DNA of 64,000 bases from Flaccisagitta enflata (GCA_965153355.1 OZ231128.1:2914001-2978000); one strand, 5' to 3'; shown: positions 10,335 to 21,862, counted from the first letter of the stretch. The notes: generated by a model not told the origin, from the sequence alone. Made by a program: numbers and translations.

Positions 10335-13300
10335 TTACTCTGCCGCGGAAGCGGTCGCCGACCCGTCGTCCGCTCCTTTAGGCTTCTTGCCCTTGAGGAA
10401 CTCGGGCTTATCCTCTTTGTCTTTGTCGTCCAATGTGAATTTCTGAGCGTGAGAAAAAGGGAAAAAAAAACTGGGTGAAAATCCAAGTTTGAGGTGTGAC
10501 GTTGACTCGCAGAAACCGAGTTTGATGTCCGGAATTTACATGTGTCATAGTGTTACAATAAAATGTACGCGTCCTTAAGTGTATGGCGCGAAATCTCAAA
10601 GGGCCGTCGGCAACCAGTTTCATGTCAGACAGAGCTTTAAGCCCTACAGGCTTTTTTACTTATCTATTCTTTTCAAATCCTAAATTGCGCTCTCATGCCA
10701 GAAATGATTGCCTAGTTTGTTAGAAAAACATACATTTTCTTTCATTCTTCCCCTGATTATGCATTTTCTTTTTTCTGATTTTTTTTCTTTTATTTTTGTG
10801 CCATTTTTTTCCTTCTTTTTATACACGAGCTTAAGTACGACAAGGGATTACGTCCGACAAACAGGGACGTCGGACGACGTCCCTGACGTCCCTCCCCGTA
10901 CACCGATGTAACTCGTCACTATGCCCATTTGTCCATTGGTAGGTGGAATATTTCTGACATTTTCCCGTGTTTGCACAGCCGAAAGACAAACGGTTTTTCT
11001 TTTAGGATGCGTCATAGTACATACATCTATGAGATGGCATGTCCGCGGGTCTGTCTAGGTTAATGGCGCAATTTTCTGTCTCCCATTGCATTGAATTTTT
11101 CGGATCATTCAAGGAGACCTCTGTTAGTACACTTTTTTTTTTTTTATAAGAGACCAGTTTATAAGAGACATGAGCCTGAGATTTGCCAAAATTCTAAGAA
11201 CAAAATAAGAGAATGCCCAGGCTGAGATTCAGTTTTTGTCATTTTCAAAAGAATTTTTTTTTTAATTTCTGATCTAGAAAATAAATTTTATTCAAATTTT
11301 TCAGAAATATAGTTTTTTTTTATCTATAAAAGAACTTCCTTATTTAGTTTGCCTATGAAATCAGGCATTATAATAACAAGGCCGTATACATGAGCCGAAG
11401 TCGCGCGCGGGTGGGCAGGGGCAGTGATGAAATTGACCAACTATACGGTTTGGCAGGAGCAGTAACCCTCAAACCGCCTGTAAACGCCAAAAAAAGCAAA
11501 GCGTTACGGACCGACCGACAGACGGACAGAGCGGGTTGTAGAGTCGCGTGCACGCGACTAAAAAAGCCATGATAATTACCAAGTTTAAGATACAAATATA
11601 ATAAATAAGGTGTTTTCATGCGATTCATATTTCAATAAATATCGAAGAAATTAAGAACATTTTAAGAGAATTTCAGGCTGAAAACGGCCCAAAATTTAAG
11701 AACACCCAGGCTGAGTTCAAAAAAGTTGTCTCTTATAAAAAAAAAAAGTGTAGTCCCTGTCCTTGTTTTACTTGTTCTCGGTCTGTACATGTATGTTCTT
11801 GCTTTTAATTTCCCTCATGAGTACCAATATGCGTTCCTATTGATTACCGAGTCTGGTCCAGCGCCTGAAGTTTTGAGTCCTGATCTGAAGGCAGCCGCTT
11901 TGGCTGAGTCGGATTCTCCGGTGGACTTCTTGAATTTAGCCTGAGTCTTGTTCACGCGCTTCAGTTGAGGCTTCACGCTGAGAGAGAAAGTGTGAGTAAG
12001 AGAGAGAGTAAGTGTGAGTGAGAGTGAGTGAGAGAGAGAGAGATTTTGTGAGTGAGAGAGAGTGTGAGTGAGAGAGAGAGAGATTTTGTGAGTGAGAGAG
12101 AGTGTGAGTGAGAGAAAGATTTTGCGAGTGAGAGAGAGAGAGATAGAGTGTGAGTGACAGAAAGTATGAGAGAGAGTGAGTGAGTGAGTGAGTGAGTGAG
12201 TGAGTGAGTGAGTGAGTGAGTGAGTGAGTGAGTGAGTGAGTGAGTGAGTGTGTGTGTGTGAGTGAGTGAGTTTTGTCCACTGACTGTACATGGCTACCCC
12301 AGCCGCGTGAAGATGGGTAGGAGCAGTGATAGAGGTCGCTTGGGCATTTGAGCAGAAGCAGTGAGCCTAAAAACGCTTAAAAACGCTGAAAAAGTTGGAG
12401 GGGGACCGACCTACCGACTGACCAACGGACCGACAAAGCGGGGAGTAGGGTCGCGTAGCACGCGACTTAAAAAACGTGTGGAAACTTACAATTTTCCCGA
12501 GGCTTCGTTCATGGCGACAGTCAAGTCGTTCATCTCAGAGTCCTGCTGGATAAGCTGATACTCCAGAGCAAGTCGCTTCTCTTCCGTTTCGTAGATCCAC
12601 GTGTAAAGACGAAGCAGCTTTTCTTGCAGTTCCTCTGTGGGTAGTCAGAAAAGGGGAGAAAGTCGGGGTGAAGGAAGGAAGGTTGGGACCACATAGTATG
12701 TAACATTTTTTCTGTGAATTTTAGGGATTGAGATGACTATTGGGCGCGGCCATGTATCCGACTGGTGACAACAAGATTAACTTAGTTGGTGTTAGTCGTA
12801 TCGTTATCGGTAATCAACTCTAAAAAAAATAAGGCCAAGTAGGTCGCGTGGCTCGTCGAACGTTTGCGTTACCGACCGACAAACCGACCCAACGATTGAT
12901 GGCATTGACTCTCCCTAACTTATGTACGGTCGAGCCCCTTACCTTCATCGTATCCTTCAATGTCGAGAGGAGGGACAAGTTCGTTGATAGCATTGATTCT
13001 CCCTAACTTGTGTAAGGACGAGCCCCTTACCTTCATCGTATCCTTCAATGTCGAGAGGAGGGACAAGTTCGTTGATAGCATTGATTCTCCCTAACTTACA
13101 TAAGGTTGAGCCCCTTACCTTCATCATATCCTTCAATGTCGAGAGGAGGGACAAGTTCATTGACGGCATTGATACTCCCTAACTTACGTAAGGTCGAGCC
13201 CTTTACCTTCGTAGTATCCTTCAATGTGGAGAGGAGGGACAAGTTTGTCGATAGCATTGATTCTCCCTAACTTATGTAAGGTCGAGCCCCTTACCTTCAT

Positions 13301-16300
13301 CGTATCCTTCAATGTCGAGAGGAGGGACAAGTTCATTGACGGCATTGATACTCCCTAACTTACGTAAGGTCGAGCCCTTTACCTTCGTAGTATCCTTCAA
13401 TAGCCAGAGCACACAGATAGATGGGGTAGGAGCACAGGATACCATTAATCAGTATAAGGGTTTCTTTGACCGTAGAATCGATTGGAGGGGTCAAAAGAGG
13501 TCAAAAACGACCGGATCGTGTCCCACCATGGACCTGAACGAGCATTATGACGTATTTCACTATGTTTCATCTATTCTTGGTACTTCTCCGCTTCTCTGTT
13601 GTCACCAATGCATGTTACTTGACTTTTTTTGGATTAAGAAACCTTTTTTGCAAGTAAATTAGTGATAGATATGATCAGGAACGGTATATGGGGTGCTTAT
13701 AACAAGAAATTCTGATTTGGGGCCCTGGATCGAGCATAAATGCGAAAATATGAAGGAAAACTGGGAAAAGTTCACTTTTCACAAACTACAGATGACTTAT
13801 TATTTTATTACTTATTACTTTTACTTGTTATTCTTCTATTTCCTCTTATATTTTCATTGAGGAAATACTCGTAGAAGGGGGTTGGAGGAAGAGGAGGGAG
13901 GGGAGGAGGAGGAGGAAGGGGAGGAGGAGAAGGAGTAGGAGGAGGAATCAGCCATCTCATCACTGTTAAGAAGGTAAGTATAAGTGGCAGCGACTCAGCA
14001 AACGTCAAATGAGTGATGGCATTTACATACTAAGGAAGAAGAAGAAGAAAAAGACGAAGAAGAAGGAGAAGAAGGAGGTGAAGAGGGAGAAGAAGGTGAA
14101 GAAGACGAAGATGGAGGAGGAAAAGGAGGAGGATAAAAGAGACGAGAATGAATATCAATGATTGATATTCAATACAAGACAAAACTATTTGGCAGTTCAC
14201 TAAGCAAATGGAAGAAGAAGAAGAAGAAGAAGAAGAAGAAGAAGAAGAAGAAGAAGAAGAAGAAGAAGAAAAAAAAAGAAGAAAAAAAGAAGGTGCTGTG
14301 ACAAAATTGATCAATTCGGGTACTTTTTCCCCTGCTATCTGCCATCGCGTTCCACTCAGAATTAAATATCTTCTGTACACAACTCACTTCCTCATTTGTT
14401 CAACATATTTGGTCACGATCAATAAAAGGTTGACCTGTAAGTTGACTTAAAATTGAGGGCAGGGTTGTGCAATCCCTACCTCCCGCATTCAAAAAGCCAG
14501 AGGATTTCTGCTTTATCTTAATGAAATTACATTATTTTTTTGAACATCCATCATGGCAATTCCAATCACAAAAATAAAGTCTGAAATAAAGTCAAGAAAC
14601 AAAAAATGAGTATAGCGGTAACACCCTACTTACTCATTGGCATAGTTATTGGTCCGTTGGTCTGTAGTTGTTGCAACCCCATGAGCAACGCCCCTGACAT
14701 TGCCAAATACAGTAGTAACAATGTCTTTTTTTGGTAACGAGAACACAGAAAAACGACAAGAACGAACAAGGCCCGATACACGGCCAAAAATCAGTTGCTG
14801 GCAGTGGGTGGGGGCATGGCAGTAATGCAGGTGGGCAGGGGCAGTATCCGGGTGGGATGGGGCTGTTTCGTGACTAGGCAGGGGCCGTAATACTCAGAAA
14901 TCATTGTTTTAGCCTATCTGAAATTTTGCGTTACCAACATACCTACGAACATAGCCTCTTATAGAGTCGCTTAGCCAGCGACTAAAAATAAAACGGAACA
15001 AACAATGTAAAATAAGAGAGAGAAAGAGAGAAAGAGAGAAAGAGAGAAAGAGAGAAAGAGAGAAAGAGAGAAAGAGTGAGATATAATATTAGCGGAGGGA
15101 AGAGACCCTAATCAAATGCAAAAATGAAAAAGAGATCGCCAATTGTCTTCCAAATAAATAATCATTTTCCGGCGTATGCGGTGATAACTCATGTTTAAAT
15201 TAAGTAGCCAGTACAATTGAACAGTATCAACTTGACATAGGTGGCTGGTGCTGGAAGTTGAAGGGGAAGCAGGGAGGCGGCCCCAGACGGGTCGATGGCC
15301 TATGCTTTCACACATATGGGGAATTTTCTCCTTCTCCTCCTCCTCTGTCCCTACCCCCTCAAATCCCAGTCTCAAGGCTCAAATTCTAGTCTGGAGGCCC
15401 AAATCCTAGTCTCAAGGCCTAAATCCCAGCCCAATTCCTAGCCCCTAATCCTTGCTTAAAAGCCCAGATCCTATCTAGGAAATGAATATACGGATAGCTA
15501 ACTATGATTGTAGCAGCTAAACCTTTACATCTAATAAAAACAAGGCCGGATACACGGCTACCGAAGTTGCGTGCGGGTGGGCAGGGGCCGTGTTTGAAGT
15601 CACTAGACAACGTAGGCAGGAGCAGTGAGCTCCAGGAAATAAAATCATAAAAAAAGTAAAGTGTGACCGACCAACCAACCAACCGACGGACAGAGCGGGT
15701 TGTAGATTCGCGTGCACGCGACAAAAAATGAATTGATTTAGAAGATTTCAGTTCTAATCATAAAAGGACAATCCACATTGAAAAAGCTCACAAATTCATA
15801 CAAATTGATTAAAATCACCCTGCTTGGCTGCATTAGTTTGCATTTTTACAAGTTCATTGACAATTCAAAAAAATGAAGGCTGCTTTTAAACGTATTGCTC
15901 TGAAATGATCTAATATCAAAAGAAAACAGTACTAATTCTATGATTTTTTTAGAGAAATTATGGACACTTGTTTTAGTTGAAAAATCCTGTTCCAATCCCA
16001 TAGAAAATTCAAACAAAAGAACGTAATAGATCAATTTACAAAATTGCTAAAGAATGATTTATTTGATCTTATATTTCATTCAGTGAGTAAAAAGGTTACC
16101 TTCACTTCAGCTGTCCATATATTTGTTTCCTAGATAGTCCCAGCCTTAAGGCCCAAATCTCAGCCTTGAGGCTTGGATCTGGGTCTCTTGGCTGGGATTT
16201 GGACTCCAAGGCTTAGATTTGGGCCTCAAGGCTGGAATCTGAGCCTTTAGGATTAGGGCCATGAGACTGGGATTCGGATTTCCAGACTGGAATTTAGGCC

Positions 16301-16608
16301 TCGAGACTGGGATATGAAGGAGGGGATGTAGAAGGAGGAGGAGGAGGAGCCGAAGGAGAAAATTCCCCAAACATGTGAAAGCATAGGTCGTCGACCCTTC
16401 GGGACGCTGCCCAAATAAGGAGGAGCACTAAGATTTATCCTGAATTCGGGATTGATACTCCACTCGACGAATTACGTGGCGGTCTCACCCCACTTCTTCA
16501 AAGCTTCACAATCCAAGATCATATCACAGATTTGCATGACACTTTTACGCGAGTTTGGTTCCTTGTACAAATCCATCCCATCACATTTTGTACATTTTTG
16601 TACATTTC

Positions 16609-16688
<80 letters not shown>

Positions 16689-19600
16689 ACAGACACAAAA
16701 TAAAAACAAAACCGAAAAGTATCCTGCCAATGTTCTCTTTATTCCTTCCTAGTTCCCCGTCAAACTCCCAAAAGCTCGACGCAAGTCCGATCGTTTCCTT
16801 GATGTGATTCTTTTCTTCTTCTTCTTCTTCTTCTTCTTCTTCTTCTTCTTCTTCTTCTTCTTCTTCTTCTTCTTCTTCTCCTTCTTCTTTGAAATGCTAT
16901 GTCGTCCTTAAAAATTACTTTTGCAAAAGCCCGTTTTAAAGTCTTGCTTCTTTCCTCTTCTTATCTCTCCTTATCCTTATACTCCTCCTCCTCCTGCTCT
17001 TCTTCTTTTTCCTCCTCCTCATCCTCCTCCCCCTCCTTCACCTCTTCCTGCTGTTTTCTTTCTCCATGACCCTCATTTAACTTTTCCATGACCCTCATGA
17101 GGCCTCATTTTACTGTGTTTTTTCCGATTGACGCTTAAAATAAAGCCATTTATGCTCGAGACCGGGCCCCAAGACGGAATTACATGGGATTTGGGCTGTT
17201 ATAGGCTAATGATAGATTATATTCTTACAAACCGCGTTCGTAGTAATGCCTGATGTCTCTTCAAAGTTGATTGGCAGCGATTGGTATAAATTCACAGTCC
17301 AATTAGGCTAAAAATTGCCAAAAATACCCTAAAAATGGTCAATATGCTCGTTCAGGTCCATGGTGGGACACGATCCGGTAGTTTTTGACCTCTTTTGACC
17401 CCTCCAATCGATTCTACGGTCAAAAAACCCCTTATACTGATCAATGGTATCCTGTGCTCCTACCCCATCTATCTGTGTGCTCTGGCTAATCCTTCAATGT
17501 GGAGAGGAGGGACAAGTTTGTCGATAGCATTGATTCTCCCTAACTTATGTAAGGTCGAGCCCCTTACCTTCATCGTATCCTTCAATGTTGTAAGGAGGGA
17601 CAAGTTTGTTGATGGCATTGACTCTCCCTGACTTACGTAAGGTTGAGCCCCTTACCTTCATCGTATCCTTCAATGTCGAGAGGAGGGACAAGTTCGTTGA
17701 TGGCATTGACTCGCTCTTCCTCTTTACGTTTAGCCTCCTTCTCCAAATCCTCTTGGGCTTTGCGCAAGATCAAAACCTGAAAAAAAAAAAACAACAACCA
17801 CAAAATTTTATGAATTGTTATCATGAGTGCTAGTCGATAATGATTGGGGGGGGGGTCGGTATCAACCTACTTTGGAATTGCCAATCGGACATATCACCAG
17901 ACCATGCGCAATCACAAAACAACCTGAGAACTAGAAGGAAAAGTTCATGAGATTTTATCATTTATAGTCGTGCCAACCCTACCTATCCCATAGTAAAGTA
18001 TAGGAGCTTCCTCTTCCTCTTCCTTCTCCCTATCCATTACAATGTAAATAAGGGGTGTGGCACGACTGTAAATGTGTTTATATATCGTTTTTGTGCACAC
18101 TTTGGTCATATGTTCGACTGGCATTTCCAAAGTTTGTTGTTACCGACCCCCCCAATAATGATGACTTTAAAGGATGCTTAAAAAATTTTGGTACAGTTAA
18201 GCTTCACTTGAGCGCATTCCAAGGGAATGGGTAAAGTTGTACCTTAAAGTGAAGCTGCTTTATTGCCAATTTAAAAATGTTCAACTACAAAATCTTTCAT
18301 GTAACGGGACTGTAAATTATATGCTTTATAGGTGGGCATGCCTTATTTGCGGGTGCACTCTAGTGAAGCTCCACTGTATTGTTGGATTCGATTCTAGGTT
18401 CTAGATTTAGAAACTAGGCAGTAGTAATACTGGTGCGAACAGTAATTTGGTCTTGTAGAGGAGCAAATTATCCCGACAATACGCAATCTATCCAACTCTA
18501 ATTTTGTGGAAAAGAACACGTGTAACGCCTTTTTATCCCACTCAGCCCACGTACATAATCCAATTAATCCATTAAATCCCATTCCGATGGGGAAAAAGTT
18601 AATGCCACTTTATCCATGTGTACTCACCTACACAAGCCATAAAATTCCACCCTCATGGGAAAAAAAAACAAACTTTATGCCATTTTATCCCACTCAACCC
18701 ACCTACACAATTGATCCATCAAATCCCACCCTGATGGGTAAAACCCGTCATTTTTCCGGTTAGAGGCTTCTTTTAAGTTCAGAAAAATTTCAAAGAGGAC
18801 CCATTTTGGGTCTGAGAGTTTTGTTCAGACACCTGGCAGACTTCACAAACTTCTTCAAATTTGAGGACTTATAGCACTCATTTAAAGTCAGAGCTCTTGG
18901 GTTGATCTGAGGTCTGAGTGGGCGGATTTGAGTCCTGAGAGGACTGATTTGGGGACAGACAGGGCTGCTGCAAGGCCTTAGAGGGCTGATATGAGGCCTG
19001 AGAATACCGATTTGAGGCCTGGGAGGCCAGAGCGGCGACATCATTCTTCTTCATTTTGCGTGGAAAAGAAATGATTTTGAACCAATTATGCGTTTTAGCT
19101 CACTTACTATGAAAGTTGGACAACATTATTACCCAACCCTACGTTAATAAAGGATGAGAGCCTTTGGAGCTCTCACTGGTGTTTAATCCGGACCCATCAC
19201 AACTATCCTTTAAATTTCTAAAGAAACATTCCCTCTTCAGAAATTATCACAAGACTGGACATACTATCTAAGACAAAATTTTGGCAACACTTATGGATAA
19301 TGATGTGTTTCTTCCCCTTATGTGCTCAAAACTTATGTACTTGATTGTTTTTTATTATTTTTGTATTTATACCAACTAAAACAAAAGAGAAAAACTATTT
19401 TCAATCCGATTCAGGGACTGCAAAATTAGTTTGTTTTTCACAACTCAGAGAACTTAAGAGGTGGTTGTCGTAAAAACAGTAGATTTTGGCTGCAAAATTG
19501 GGCTACTTCTCTTGACAAATCTGACAAAAACTCCATGACATTATAAAACTGGAGCTCAAGAGCTTACCAGTGGTGCAATCCCATGTTTCTATCATTTCCA

Positions 19601-20388
19601 TGTAAAATTTGAAAGCATTTCAACAAGCCCGACCGGGCAAAGATGCGTCCGGACTGTGTCTCTGCGTGTATTGATCATGTGACATATACGGAGAGATAGA
19701 TGGACGAACAGATGGGTGAAACAACTGAGTAATAGAGGAGGCTCTCAAAACATGTTGGTTGATCATTTGCTTCAGTGTAGGATCTCACCGTGGCCAAAAA
19801 CAGCCGAGAAACGCGGTTTTTGCACAGGCGTAACAGACCGACCGACGGACGGACGGACGGACGGACCGACGGACCGACCAACGGACGGACGGACAAACCC
19901 TCTTATAGAGATGCGAGGACGCATCTAAAAAAGAAAGGGTAGAAAAAAAGAGAAATCCTATTTTTTTGCAATTTTTAAAACTACATTTTCAACTTTGATT
20001 CGATGGCATTTCTAAACGGTCTGATGCACCAAGACGAGATTGCACTCAGATTGTAGATTTTGCGACGTAGATTAGAATGGTTATAAATTTTATTTACTTA
20101 TTTTAAAAAGAAGTTGAAATATCACTCTTTAAAGGTGTTGCCAAACATATTTCCTAGATAGTAGCTTTAATTGCGCAATTGCGTGACATGTCGTAAAAAT
20201 GAAAATTTGAACAAAAACAACTTGTATTAGAGGAAATGTATGCAAAGATAGAGATTTCAGTTCGAATGAAACTAATTTCGAACAAGGCATAAGGTTCACT
20301 AACGGCCAAGCTTAAGATCATGGACTCAGCCCATGTCTAAACACGGAAGCGTTCTACCATCTACTACTACTACTACTACTACTTCTTT

Positions 20389-20468
<80 letters not shown>

Positions 20469-21027
20469 ATACTACTACTACTTTTACTACTACTACTACT
20501 AATTTAACTACTACTACTACTACTACTACTTTTACTACTACTACCACCTCTACCACTTCAAAATTAAAATTTTCTGGAAGCATCTAAACCAGCCCAATCT
20601 GGCTACGATGCGTCCTGACTGTGTCTCAGCGTGTATTGACGTCGGCGCAAGATATGTCAGATATATAGAGACAGAAGTACGGGCAGAGAGATAAAAAGAC
20701 GTAGTGTTATAAGAGTTTGATACGACATCACCACGGCTGCAAAAGGCTGAAAACTGTGATTTATGAGGTGTAACGCATACACAAACCGATGGACGGACGG
20801 ACGCCCTCTTATATAGATGCGTGGACGCATCTGCATAAAGGGAAAAAATCCATGACGATTTACTGAATGAGCTTGTGCCATGGACACACCCGAATAAACT
20901 AGGGTTTATACTCTGCAATTGTGTATTAGAAAACATATAATCTCCTCTGTTTATCAAGAACCTTCAACTTCTTCTTCTTTTCGCGGGTAAGTTTGAAAGC
21001 CCTTTCTTTCTTTTCTTTGGGCGCCAT
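10335..21027 (-). CDS. TnI: Troponin I, tandem copy D (five coding exons)
   Basis: Coding exons on the minus strand: 21027..20962, 17776..17656, 12634..12490, 11977..11848 and 10442..10335 (stop TAA 10337..10335). Junction phases are 0, 1, 2 and 0, giving 189 residues. TnI is the inhibitory subunit of the thin-filament troponin complex: it binds actin and troponin C and pairs with troponin T. In order, the protein has a Lys-rich N-terminus (AFKLTREKKKKLK), a charged helix (VLILRKAQEDLEKEAKRKEE), a second helix pairing with TnT (YTWIYETEEKRLALEYQL), the inhibitory region (GKFVKPQLKRVNK) and the C-terminal AAAFRSGLK segment with an acidic tail. Four introns have consensus sites, but the first donor is a poor GTTCTT. 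Intron 2 holds a tandem array of exon-2 edges split by a 4088-bp transposon. The ATG is 30 nt downstream of a 3' splice site (TTTTCCTCGACAG). It is the last gene of the cluster. Confidence 0.92.
11129..11752. mobile_element. TIR/foldback MITE carrying an R1 insertion
   Basis: It is bounded by CACTTTTTTTT...TATAAGAGAC on the left and its reverse complement GTCTCTTATAAA...AGTG on the right, with TA at both ends. Internal inverted segments include CCCAGGCTGAGATTCAG and AACACCCAGGCTGAGTTC. An R1 element (11375-11565) lies inside. It sits in the last intron of TnI copy D and resembles the element at 38516-38932. Confidence 0.7.
11375..11565 (+). mobile_element. R1 hairpin-ended element, subfamily 2
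   Basis: Start AACAAGGCCGTATACATGAG; box AAGTCGCGCGCGGGTGGGCA; second box GGCAGGAGCAGTAA; CCGACCGACAGACGG repeats; terminal hairpin GTCGCGTGCACGCGAC followed by TAAAAAA. It is nested in the MITE at 11129-11752. Confidence 0.8.
12165..12270. repeat. (GAGT)n microsatellite next to a MITE end
   Basis: About 80 bp of perfect GAGT units in intron 3 of copy D, preceded by GA-rich sequence from 11981. At 12271 it runs into TTTTGTCCACTGACTGTA, which matches one end of the TA-flanked MITE found at 28690 and 58600. Confidence 0.85.
12286..12474 (+). mobile_element. R1 hairpin-ended element, subfamily 2
   Basis: It contains CATGGCTACCCCAGCCGCGT, the GGCATTTGAGCAGAAGCAGT box, CCGACCTACCGACTG repeats and the terminal hairpin GTCGCGTAGCACGCGAC followed by TTAAAAAA. 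Its 3' end is only 16 bp from the 5' splice site of TnI copy D exon 3. Confidence 0.75.
12896..13400 (-). repeat. 88-bp exon-edge array in TnI copy D intron 2 (distal part)
   Basis: Five full copies of an 88-bp unit in exact register (marker GAGAGG at 12965, 13053, 13141, 13229 and 13317). On the minus strand each copy repeats the end of exon 2 (coding PPLDIEGYDE), its 5' splice site (GTAAGG or GTAAAG) and ~35 bp of intron. The unit is nearly identical from copy to copy. The array continues in the same register after the transposon, from 17489. Confidence 0.95.
14208..14292. repeat. (GAA)n microsatellite
   Basis: About 28 GAA units inside the 4088-bp element, with more diverged GAA/GGA-rich sequence at 13875-13950 and 14030-14140. 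The poly-Glu and poly-Phe frames it creates are not genes. Confidence 0.9.
14765..14988 (+). mobile_element. R1 hairpin-ended element, subfamily 3
   Basis: Start AACAAGGCCCGATACACGGC; three GGTGGGCAGGGGC-like boxes; AAATTTTGCGTTACC; terminal hairpin GTCGCTTAGCCAGCGAC followed by TAAAAA. It is nested in the 4088-bp transposon. Confidence 0.75.
15232..15475 (+). repeat. R2 foldback element, left arm
   Basis: GGGAGGCGGCCCCAGACGGG, CTATGCTTTCACACATATGG, then TCTCAAGGCCCAAATC-type units. The inverted right arm is not seen here. Confidence 0.65.
15539..15728 (+). mobile_element. R1 hairpin-ended element, subfamily 2
   Basis: Start AACAAGGCCGGATACACGGC; box AAGTTGCGTGCGGGTGGGCA; second box GTAGGCAGGAGCAGTGAG; CCAACCAACCAACCGACGG; terminal hairpin TTCGCGTGCACGCGAC then AAAAAA. 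Confidence 0.8.
16137..16425 (-). repeat. R2 foldback element, right arm
   Basis: The minisatellite (AAGGCTTAGATTTGGGCCTC and relatives) is followed by the right arm AATTCCCCAAACATGTGAAA and GCATAGGTCGTCGACCCTTC. The left arm is absent. Confidence 0.6.
16612..16685. repeat. (GA)n microsatellite
   Basis: About 36 perfect GA units. A (TTC)n tract follows at 16813-16890. Both lie within the 4088-bp transposon. Confidence 0.95.
17489..17655 (-). repeat. 88-bp exon-edge array in TnI copy D intron 2 (proximal part)
   Basis: Two further copies of the 88-bp unit (marker at 17502 and 17590) lie directly next to the true exon 2 edge (marker 17678, 5' splice site at 17656/17655). The first begins with the 9-bp target duplication of the transposon. 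With the distal part there are seven extra copies of the exon-2 donor junction. Confidence 0.95.
18194..18376. mobile_element. TA-flanked MITE
   Basis: Ends CAGTTAAGCTTCACTTGAGC and its inverse GTGAAGCTCCACTG, bounded by TA on both sides; 183 bp with no coding capacity. The structure fits a Tc1/mariner-type MITE. Confidence 0.6.
18510..18740. repeat. ~90-bp tandem repeat, about 2.5 copies
   Basis: Diverged copies of TTTTATCCCACTCAGCCCAC ... CAAATCCCACCCTGATGGG. The inter-copy spacing is about 90 bp. It is intergenic between nothing recognisable and lies in the first intron of TnI copy D. Confidence 0.6.
19622..19930 (+). mobile_element. R1-like hairpin-ended element, subfamily 4
   Basis: The 5' hairpin is GCCCGACCGGGC, followed by the box GATGCGTCCGGACTG. 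The middle has a (GACG)n-type stretch at 19840-19895. The terminal hairpin is GATGCGAGGACGCATC then TAAAAAAG. The layout is the same as subfamilies 1-3 but the paired arms are different. Confidence 0.75.
20355..20550. repeat. (TAC)n microsatellite
   Basis: About 190 bp of TAC units with a few TTT and AAT interruptions. It lies in intron 1 of copy D. Confidence 0.95.
20586..20835 (+). mobile_element. R1-like hairpin-ended element, subfamily 4
   Basis: 5' hairpin AGCCCAATCTGGCT, box GATGCGTCCTGACTG, short GACGGACGGAC stretch, terminal hairpin GATGCGTGGACGCATC. It lies 127 bp from exon 1 of TnI copy D. Confidence 0.75.
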
Positions 21028-21503
21028 TTTTTTCTTTTAGGACTTTCTGGATTGAACCTGTCGAGGAAAACAGAATGAAAGAGAAAAGCATGAATGAACT
21101 TTATGCCTATGACTCAATAAAAACTTTAAATTGAAAAAAAAAGTTGATAAAAGATCTTGGAGTTCAAAACGAACAAAACCGTTTTTAAGGTTGTAAAGTT
21201 TGAACCCTGGAATGGTGGAATTCTTTTTAAGCTTTCCGCAGACTTTAACTGGGAATCGATGCTAGAATTTTACCATTTTGTTGCGGAAGAAAAAAAAGAT
21301 TTCCCTCTGCATCTCAGCCAATTTTGGTTGCGGACACGCAACTCTGTAAGAGGCTTTGTCCGCGTCACTTGTTGGGGTGACAACTGATAAGCTGAGATTT
21401 TGAAACAGTAAGGCTTCATCTCGCAGTTACATGTATGTGATCTCGAAATTTGACCTTAGGTAGGAATGTGTTTGGTTTACTGATTGTTCCAGATTTGTAT
21501 ATA

Positions 21504-21602
21504 AACAAGGCCGGATACACGGCTACCCAGTTGCGTACGGGTGGGCAGGGGCTAAATTTGAGGTCATTAGAGCATTCAGGCAGGAGCAGTGAGGCCTATA
21601 TT
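21504..21602 (+). mobile_element. R1 element, subfamily 2, 3'-truncated
   Basis: AACAAGGCCGGATACACGGC, CAGTTGCGTACGGGTGGGCA and a GGCAGGAGCAGTGAGG box, cut off where the next R1 copy begins at 21603. Confidence 0.7.
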
Positions 21603-21773
21603 AACAAGGCCGGATACACGGCCAATACCAGTCGCGGACGGGTGGGCAGGGGCGGAAATGCGTGTTTTCCCACTTTTTGACTCGATCACCACGGACCAAC
21701 CGACCAACCAACCGACCAACCAACCGACGGACGGACAAAGCCTCTTATAGAGTCGCTAGTCCGCGACTAAAAA
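21603..21773 (+). mobile_element. R1 element, subfamily 1, complete
   Basis: Start AACAAGGCCGGATACACGGC; box CAGTCGCGGACGGGTGGGCA; GGGGCGGAAATGCGTG; CCAACCGACCAACCAACC stretch; CCTCTTATAGAG; terminal hairpin GTCGCTAGTCCGCGAC then TAAAAA. Confidence 0.8.
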
Positions 21774-21862
21774 GTAGGATATGACCATTGACCATTGACC
21801 AACCGATTGATGAACTGACCAACCGACCAACAGTTTTTTTCCTGTCAAAAGATCTTATGGAT

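Larger units (their letters stand above)
13401..17488. mobile_element. 4088-bp TIR transposon, non-autonomous, Mutator-like by structure
   Basis: TIRs of 145 bp (13401-13545 and 17344-17488) start TAGCCAGAGCACACAGATAG and are nearly identical. They are flanked by a 9-bp direct repeat ATCCTTCAA (13392-13400 and 17489-17497). Removing the element and one flank copy restores the 88-bp array in perfect register, so this is a clean insertion. No transposase-like frame is visible; the interior holds GAA/TTC tracts, R1 and R2 elements and unique sequence. Long TIRs with 9-bp target duplications are typical of Mutator-like elements; that superfamily is an inference. Confidence 0.88.

Noticed and set aside
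13312-13662. 116-residue plus-strand frame starting in the exon-edge array
   Set aside because: It runs from the reverse strand of the 88-bp array into the TIR of the 4088-bp transposon; neither part is coding in this direction.
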